Shown in pieces: positions 58,848-64,000 of a DNA stretch of 64,000 bases. Origin of the DNA: CBDBZX01 sp965213645 (lineage in GTDB: Bacteria > Deinococcota > Deinococci > Deinococcales > Trueperaceae); assembly GCA_965213645.1 (NCBI GenBank), contig CBDBZX010000004.1, positions 372,001 to 436,000 on the forward strand, written 5' to 3'. Position numbers and translations under genes: made by a program. How positions within the stretch are numbered: the stretch's first letter is position 1; the number at the start of each line of letters is the position of its first letter. The notes under the pieces were generated by a model, which saw only the letters and a list, made by a program, of their open reading frames with translations, was not told the origin of the DNA and did no database searches.

Positions 58848-60824
58848 ATGTCCGTAACGAACGAGCAGACAATTGACTATAACGCACACCGAGACGCTTC
58901 TGGTGCGGGTCTGAACCTCAGCGAAGCTACGGATATCTCACCTCGCCTCGAGCAGGCTCAAAAAGCCTTTAAGTCGGGTGAGCTAAACAAAGCTTACGAA
59001 ATTCTTACAGCGCCCGCCGATGAATCAGAGACGTTGTCACCAACTTGTCAAGCACAAACCGACATCCTCTTAGGCAAACTCACACGCGAGCGGGGCGAGT
59101 TCGAAAGGGCAAAAGTAGCGTTTGAGAAAGCTTTAGAGACCGCGCAGCATCACGGCCTGCGTGACTCTGAGGCAAACGCGCTCAACCATCTGGCGAGCAT
59201 CTTCGCTATCCAAGGCGACGCAGCGCGCGCCCTCGAGCTTTTGGAAGGAGCCGCCGCCCTGTTCGAGGCCCTCGGGCAGATGACTATGTGGGCCACCGCA
59301 CTCACGAACGTCGGTGATATCCACTGTGAACTTTCGGAGTATGAAGAGGCGCTCAGCGCATTAAGCAAAGCCTATAACTATCTCAAAGACACCGCCCCGA
59401 CCTCGAGGACGACAGCCATCAACCTGCAAAACCTGGGCCTGACCTATACTGCCCTCGGCAAGTTGAAGCGCGCCGAAGCTTTTTATGAAGAAGCCCTTCA
59501 AATAGCCTCTGTTCTCGCCGACCCCATCATCAAAATTGGGTCTCGCATCAACCTAGCCGAGGTATATGTGGAGATGGGCAGCCTCGAGCAGGCCGAAATC
59601 TCGTTCGAGCGAGCGCGTGCGCTGAGCGAAAAGGCGAACCTCGTGCGCTACCGCGTCAACGCTATGGAGGGCTTGGGCAATGTCTACTACCAAAAGAACC
59701 TCTTCGCGAGAGCGAAAACTGCACATCAACAAGCCGCCGATTTAGCTAGAGACATTGATGACATGAGCGGCTTGCTCAACGGGCTTTTGAACCTCAGCCG
59801 AGACGAGCTTGCCACACGCTCGTTCGGCGAGGCTATTGCACACGCACAAGCGGCACTCTTACTAGCCGAGCAAACAGAACGAACCCGCACGCTCTACCAA
59901 GCACACCAGCTTTTAGCGCAAGCTTACAAAGCGCAAGGTGCGTTCGAGAAGGCGGTCTATCACCTCGAAGCTTTTTACGCTGTCAAAGAAACAGTCTTCA
60001 ACGAGGAGAACGTGAACAAGACGCGGCGTCTGTCCCTCAAATTCGACGTGGAAAAGGCGCAGCACCAGGCGGAGGTCTACCGCCTCGAGTCGGAGCTGAG
60101 CAGGCGGGCACACGAGAAGGCGGAGCGGCTGGTGCAAGAGCGCACCACAGAGCTGCAGGAGGCGCAGCTCGAGATCGTCACACGCTTAGCCGTGGCCGCC
60201 GAATACCGCGACGACGACACGGGCACACATACCCGCAGGGTCGGCAGAGTGGCCGCTATCCTCGCCCACGTCCTCGGTTGGGATCTGCGACAGACGCAGC
60301 TCCTCTACTCCGCCGCCCGCCTCCATGATGTCGGCAAGATAGGTATCCCCGACGCCATCTTGCATAAGCCGGGCAAGCTGACCGACGCGGAGTTCGAGAC
60401 GATGCGGACACACGCTGCTATTGGCTCGAGCATTTTAGCCGATGGGCACTCGCCCTTGCTCAATCTAGCCGAGGCCATCGCAGGGTCTCATCACGAACGT
60501 TATGACGGGCGCGGTTATCCAAATAAGCTTGCAGGAAATGATATTCCGCAAGCGGCGAGAATCGTCTCTGTAGCCGACGTGCTCGACGCGCTCACCCATG
60601 CACGACCTTACAAAGATGCTTGGCCCTTGGAGAATGTATTGGCCGAGCTCGAGCGAAACAGTGGGAGCCAGTTCGATCCAGAGGTCGTAGCTGTATGCAA
60701 GGAAGTATTCGGCACACAGAGCCTTCTCTCCCCTTTTGATGTTTCAGAAAGCTGGCAAGCCCTCCTCGCCGACCTGGACAAGCTCACTCATTTGCGCGAG
60801 GACTACGCCGGGAAGCTTGGATAG
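58848..60824 (+). CDS. TPR-repeat protein with C-terminal HD-GYP domain
   Basis: The 658-residue cytoplasmic protein has about nine tetratricopeptide units over residues 30-390 (e.g. FERAKVAFEKALETAQHHG, KRAEAFYEEALQIASVL), a coiled coil (about 395-445) and an HD-GYP domain with HDVGKIGIPD and HHERYDGRGYP, intact for cyclic-di-GMP hydrolysis. The TPR block probably binds a partner and controls the enzyme. TAAGCT lies 6 bases before the ATG. It follows the protease terminator, so it has its own promoter. Confidence 0.93.
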   Translation: MSVTNEQTIDYNAHRDASGAGLNLSEATDISPRLEQAQKAFKSGELNKAYEILTAPADESETLSPTCQAQTDILLGKLTRERGEFERAKVAFEKALETAQHHGLRDSEANALNHLASIFAIQGDAARALELLEGAAALFEALGQMTMWATALTNVGDIHCELSEYEEALSALSKAYNYLKDTAPTSRTTAINLQNLGLTYTALGKLKRAEAFYEEALQIASVLADPIIKIGSRINLAEVYVEMGSLEQAEISFERARALSEKANLVRYRVNAMEGLGNVYYQKNLFARAKTAHQQAADLARDIDDMSGLLNGLLNLSRDELATRSFGEAIAHAQAALLLAEQTERTRTLYQAHQLLAQAYKAQGAFEKAVYHLEAFYAVKETVFNEENVNKTRRLSLKFDVEKAQHQAEVYRLESELSRRAHEKAERLVQERTTELQEAQLEIVTRLAVAAEYRDDDTGTHTRRVGRVAAILAHVLGWDLRQTQLLYSAARLHDVGKIGIPDAILHKPGKLTDAEFETMRTHAAIGSSILADGHSPLLNLAEAIAGSHHERYDGRGYPNKLAGNDIPQAARIVSVADVLDALTHARPYKDAWPLENVLAELERNSGSQFDPEVVAVCKEVFGTQSLLSPFDVSESWQALLADLDKLTHLREDYAGKLG

Positions 60825-60825
60825 G

Positions 60826-60981
60826 GCTAAGTTCGCCGCACCGCTTGAGTTCTAAGTAAAGCTGCTCCGCGACGATGTGCTCACCGCGCTCGCTGAAAAA
60901 GCTGAGAATGACCTCACACAGCTTGCTGTAGCACAGCCCGGACACCTTTAGAGCCATTCGAAGCTGTCCCTTGTTGTTCAC
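60826..60981 (-). pseudogene. Decayed partial copy of the Fur-family gene
   Basis: The minus strand matches the 5' part of the Fur gene at 56283: LYSK- and REVILS-like sequence is seen as LCYSKLCEVILSFFSERGEH and VAEQLYLELKRCGE, then the similarity stops. The upstream bases (about 60982-61060) also resemble the Fur upstream region, with CGTTTCATGTTGCTAATG matching CGCTTCATGTCGCTGATG. The copy has lost the metal-binding half. It ends at the stop region of the TPR-HD-GYP gene. Confidence 0.8.
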
Positions 60982-61103
60982 ATTCTCTAAATTGCCCTGT
61001 TTAGCACCGTTTCATGTTGCTAATGCTACCTCAATATTTTTCTAACTCGAAAAAAGTTTCCTCTGCCAGAATAGCTCCGAAAAAGTAAGAGAAAAGATGA
61101 AAA

Positions 61104-61150
61104 AGATTAAGGACTGAGTTTTGAGACTTTCTACTCAGTCCTTAATCTTT
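61104..61150 (-). terminator. Terminator of mdh
   Basis: AAGATTAAGGACTGAG and CTCAGTCCTTAATCTT pair perfectly over 16 bases; on the minus strand it is followed by TTTTCATC-type T-rich sequence. The words resemble the CTCAGTCCT hairpin in the nuoB-nuoC gap. Confidence 0.8.
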
Positions 61151-61154
61151 CAAC

Positions 61155-62132
61155 TTAAAAGAGGTGCTTTACCGCCTCCCTCTCCCCCACTAACTCCTCT
61201 TCCGTCGCCTTCATCTTCTCCTGCACAAACTCACTGTTGTCCAGTCCTTGCACAATTTTATAAGAACCGTTCTCAACTGTCACAGGAAACGAGTAGATGA
61301 TGCCTTCTTCGACACCGTAGGAACCGTCGCTAGGGATGGACATGCTGACCCAATCGTCTTCGGGCGTGCCGTGCGCCCAGTCGCGCATGTGGTCAATTGC
61401 GGCGGAGGCAGCGGAGGCAGCGCTCGAGGCTCCCCTAGCTTCAATAATTGCCGCGCCGCGCTTCTGCACAGTGGGGATGAAGTCGTCACGTATCCAAGAC
61501 TCGTCTACCAGTTCAGTTGCCGTTTTGCCGTCTACAGTGGCGTGATTGAGGTCGGGGACTTGGGTGCTCGAGTGGTTCCCCCATACGATCATCTTCTTGA
61601 GGTTACTCACTTGCGAATCGGTTTTGGTCGCAAGTTGGCTCAGAGCGCGGTTGTGGTCTAGGCGGGTCATGGCAGTGAACTGCTCGGGTTTGAGGTCAGG
61701 CGCGTTTTTCATGGCGATAAGTGCGTTGGTGTTAGCGGGGTTGCCGACAACGAGCACTTTGACATCGCGGCTTGCGTTGTCGTTGAGTGCTTTTCCTTGT
61801 CCCGTAAAAATTTTGCCGTTTGCCTCCAAGAGCGCGGCGCGTTCCTCACCTTTGCTACGAGGCTTGGAACCAACGAGTAAAGCATAATCCACCTCTTTGA
61901 ACGCTTCGTTGGGGTCATCCGAAGTTGTCGTGCCATGCAGAAGTGAGAAGGCTCCGTCGTTAAGCTCCATAACAACGCCTTGAAGTGCATCTAAAGCGGG
62001 TGTGATCTCTAAAAGTTGCAAGATAACAGGTTGATCTTTACCTAACATATCGCCCGAAGCGATGCGGAAAAGTAGAGCGTAACCGATCTGTCCGGCTGCC
62101 CCGGTAACTGCGACGCGCACAGGTTGTTTCAT
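61155..62132 (-). CDS. mdh: Malate dehydrogenase (Thermus type)
   Basis: The 325-residue enzyme has the NAD motif VTGAAGQIGYALLFRIA, LLVGSKPRSKGEERAALLEANGKIF, VVGNPANTNALIA, the substrate Arg in MTRLDHNRA and the catalytic His in VWGNHSSTQVPDL. The GAAGQIGY start and length fit the homologous cytosolic type known from Thermus. It interconverts malate and oxaloacetate. GAGGAGGAAAC precedes the ATG. Confidence 0.98.
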   Translation of the reverse strand: MKQPVRVAVTGAAGQIGYALLFRIASGDMLGKDQPVILQLLEITPALDALQGVVMELNDGAFSLLHGTTTSDDPNEAFKEVDYALLVGSKPRSKGEERAALLEANGKIFTGQGKALNDNASRDVKVLVVGNPANTNALIAMKNAPDLKPEQFTAMTRLDHNRALSQLATKTDSQVSNLKKMIVWGNHSSTQVPDLNHATVDGKTATELVDESWIRDDFIPTVQKRGAAIIEARGASSAASAASAAIDHMRDWAHGTPEDDWVSMSIPSDGSYGVEEGIIYSFPVTVENGSYKIVQGLDNSEFVQEKMKATEEELVGEREAVKHLF

Positions 62133-62271
62133 GTGTTTCCTCCTCGAGATAACTTATTTAGAATGACCTAGTTTAGAATGACCTTTCGCCATTTGGCTTG
62201 ATTATCCTAACACCATAAAAATGCGAGCCTATGGGGACAGATTCGCTAGGTACAATTCCAATTACTACGGA

Positions 62272-62287
62272 TGTTTCACGTGAAACG
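62272..62287. promoter_or_regulatory. parS site (15 of 16)
   Basis: TGTTTCACGTGAAACG differs from the parS consensus only in the last base. It lies directly after the parB stop. ParB loads here for chromosome segregation. Confidence 0.92.
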
Positions 62288-63130
62288 TTAGGCTTGATAA
62301 TGGAGCAGCTCAAGCAACCGCTGCAACTCATCTTGTGAGTGAAAGTGAAGCTCTATTTTACCTTTATTACCGCCTAAAACCCTCACTCTTGTACCGATTT
62401 GCCGCGCTAAGTCCGTTTCGATGTGCGTGTATCTTCCATCCGGCCTATCTTCTTTGCTCGTTCGAGGTGAAGAGGTGATGACTTGTCGCTTTAGTCCCTC
62501 AGCTTCACGTACGGAGAGGTTGTTTTCGAGAATGCGCTCGAGCGCCCAGGTTCTGTCACTTTCGGGTTGAGCGAGAATCGCCCGCGCGTGTCCCGCGCTA
62601 ATCGCGCGTTTTTCCAATGCTGATAGCGCGGCTTTTCCCAGTTGCAGAAGTCGCAATGTATTCGCTACTGCGCTCCGGCTCTTCCCTACTGCCTTCGCAA
62701 CCTCCTCCTGGTTCATACCAAAATCCATCAATTGCTTGAACGCTTGCGCTTCCTCCACCGAGTTGAGGTTTTCACGCTGGACGTTCTCAATAATGGCGAT
62801 CTCGAGCGTCTCTCTATCAGTTAAATCTCGGATAATAGCAGGAACAGTTTTAAGTCCCACTTGTTGCGCTGCCCGGAAACGCCGCTCGCCTGCAACGATC
62901 TCATAGCCATTCTCCAATGGACGCACCAAAAGAGGTTGCAAGATTCCTTTTTGAGCGACTGAACTGGCGAGTTCGGCAATCGCTTCAGGGTCGATATATT
63001 TGCGAGGTTGGTAGCTCGAGACCGAGAGCGTGTCTACGGAGAGCTGGTCAACGCCCTTATCTTTATCCTTTTCGGTTTTCGGCAGCAGAGCGTCGAGCCC
63101 TCTGCCTAAGCTACTACGCTTGGCTGGCAC
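62288..63130 (-). CDS. parB: Chromosome partitioning protein ParB
   Basis: The 280-residue CTPase/DNA-binding protein has the KRSSLGRGLDALLP start, the nucleotide motif region (PLLVRPLENGYEIVAGERRFRAAQ and ENVQRENLNSVEEAQAF), the parS-binding helix-turn-helix (EEVAKAVGKSRSAVANTLRLLQL) and a C-terminal dimer domain. It binds the two parS sites flanking the operon and spreads along the DNA. It overlaps parA by 17 bases. Confidence 0.98.
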   Translation of the reverse strand: MPAKRSSLGRGLDALLPKTEKDKDKGVDQLSVDTLSVSSYQPRKYIDPEAIAELASSVAQKGILQPLLVRPLENGYEIVAGERRFRAAQQVGLKTVPAIIRDLTDRETLEIAIIENVQRENLNSVEEAQAFKQLMDFGMNQEEVAKAVGKSRSAVANTLRLLQLGKAALSALEKRAISAGHARAILAQPESDRTWALERILENNLSVREAEGLKRQVITSSPRTSKEDRPDGRYTHIETDLARQIGTRVRVLGGNKGKIELHFHSQDELQRLLELLHYQA

Positions 63131-63872
63131 GTTCGATGACCTCCTCAGAGAGTTGGCGGTAAGCGGTCGCGCCAGACGAGGTTGGCGCGTAGGCGTAAAT
63201 CGGTTGACCGTACGAGGGCGCTTCGGCGAGGCGGACGTTGCGCGGAATCACCGCTTTGAAGACCAAATCGCCGAAGTGCTCACGGACGTTCTCTTCAACC
63301 TCTTGTGATAAGCGCGTGCGGCTGTCGAACATCGTAAGGAGAATCCCCAAGACCTGCAAATTCGGATTTAAGGAATCTTGCATCCGCTCCACCGTGTCCA
63401 TCATGCCTGCGATGCCCTCCAAAGCGTAATACTCCGTTTGCAAAGGGATAATAAGCTGATCTGCCGCCACGAGACCGTTAAGCGTCAGCGCCCCAATCGA
63501 AGGTGGCGCGTCCAGCACGATAAAGTCGAAGTTTGGACGCACGCCGATGAGCGCTTTGGTAAGGAGTTTGAAGTTCTCGGTTGTCGCGTCGAGTTCGACG
63601 GCTGCGCCCGAGAGGTCGGCGGAAGCGGGCATGACTTTGAGCTTTTCGATTTCGGTGTCTGTAATCACGCGCCGCGCCGACATATCGCCGATTAAAACGT
63701 CGTAAATGGTGCGTTCGGGATCGCGGATACCGACGCCACTACTCGCATTGCCTTGCGGGTCTAAGTCTACAAGTAGTACGCGGCGTTTTTCAGCGAGAGC
63801 GGCGGCAAGGTTGATGGCGCTCGTCGTTTTTCCGACGCCGCCCTTTTGATTGATTACTCCGATGGTCGGCAA
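63114..63872 (-). CDS. parA: Chromosome partitioning ATPase ParA/Soj
   Basis: The 252-residue ATPase has the deviant Walker A motif KGGVGKTTSAINLA, the DLDPQGN switch region, and DAPPSIGALTLNGL. It works with ParB to move origin regions apart. AGGAGG precedes the ATG. With the parS sites this marks an origin-proximal locus. Confidence 0.98.
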   Translation of the reverse strand: MPTIGVINQKGGVGKTTSAINLAAALAEKRRVLLVDLDPQGNASSGVGIRDPERTIYDVLIGDMSARRVITDTEIEKLKVMPASADLSGAAVELDATTENFKLLTKALIGVRPNFDFIVLDAPPSIGALTLNGLVAADQLIIPLQTEYYALEGIAGMMDTVERMQDSLNPNLQVLGILLTMFDSRTRLSQEVEENVREHFGDLVFKAVIPRNVRLAEAPSYGQPIYAYAPTSSGATAYRQLSEEVIERASQA

Positions 63873-63937
63873 TGCAATCCTCCTGGAAGGCTGATTGCGA
63901 CTAGCGTACCACGTGTTTTGAGTGGTGTAGCCGATAT

Positions 63938-63953
63938 TGTTTCACGTGAAACA
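63938..63953. promoter_or_regulatory. parS site (perfect)
   Basis: TGTTTCACGTGAAACA matches the parS consensus exactly, 65 bases upstream of parA. With the site at 62272 it brackets parAB. Confidence 0.97.
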
Positions 63954-64000
63954 GTAGGGGAGTGGTTAGGGTTGGCGACACTTAACTTTTCTTGTAGTTC

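Noticed and set aside
60784..60981. 65-codon ORF as a small regulator gene
   Set aside because: It is the truncated 5' copy of the Fur gene, which loses similarity after the first 50 codons and lacks the metal-binding half.

Overview
The window reads as a chromosomal segment of a Deinococcota-like bacterium (relative of Deinococcus, Truepera or Thermus). This is inferred from a Thermus-type malate dehydrogenase, an unfused 14-gene nuo/nqo operon in A-to-N order, many Uma2/DUF433/toxin-antitoxin genes, and a promoter style in which a TAnnnT box lies 5-7 bases before the start codon (leaderless mRNAs, as known in Deinococcus). Two parS sites around parAB at the right end place the window near the replication origin. 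No species can be named from sequence alone.

Layout. 1-4.5 kb: accessory DNA (cut-off unknown gene, small serine recombinase starting inside a large palindrome, secreted WD40-like protein, helix-turn-helix protein that may be a replication initiator) abutting the 3' end of a tRNA-Val gene. 4.6-17 kb: beta-lactamase-fold hydrolase, amidohydrolase, thioredoxin, a type II restriction-modification pair with a methylase remnant, DUF433/Uma2 genes, mazEF, phytoene desaturase, an aminoglycoside-acetyltransferase homologue, and an amino-acid ABC transporter lacking its ATPase. 17-27.5 kb: GGDEF-EAL protein, a truncated ABC ATPase, a three-gene type III polyketide operon (probably phenolic lipids), an aldehyde dehydrogenase facing a DUF1338 enzyme, a secreted TGG-repeat protein and AMP nucleosidase. 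27.5-37.2 kb: housekeeping and accessory genes, orphan antitoxins, ndk, an HD-GYP response regulator, and an acetyltransferase gene broken by a 157-bp miniature element. 37.3-54.6 kb: the complex I operon (all minus strand), with four extra ORFs between nuoD and nuoE, a MOSC gene between nuoI and nuoH, and palindromic repeats in nearly every gap. 54.8-61 kb: a gene split by an IS982-like element, a Fur-family regulator, a subtilase with two peptide repeats, a TPR-HD-GYP protein and a decayed partial copy of the Fur gene. 61-64 kb: mdh, parB and parA.

The most notable content is the repeat ecology: at least four families of small palindromic or miniature elements, one caught inside a gene with an 8-bp target duplication, several supplying stop codons to neighbouring genes. 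Other points worth checking are the copied nuoD-stop junction that links inserted ORFs into the complex I operon, an amino-acid permease with a large insertion in its membrane domain, the type III PKS operon, the TGG-repeat protein, and a strong excess of the hexamer CTCGAG. I found no CRISPR array and no defence island beyond the R-M pair and toxin-antitoxin genes.
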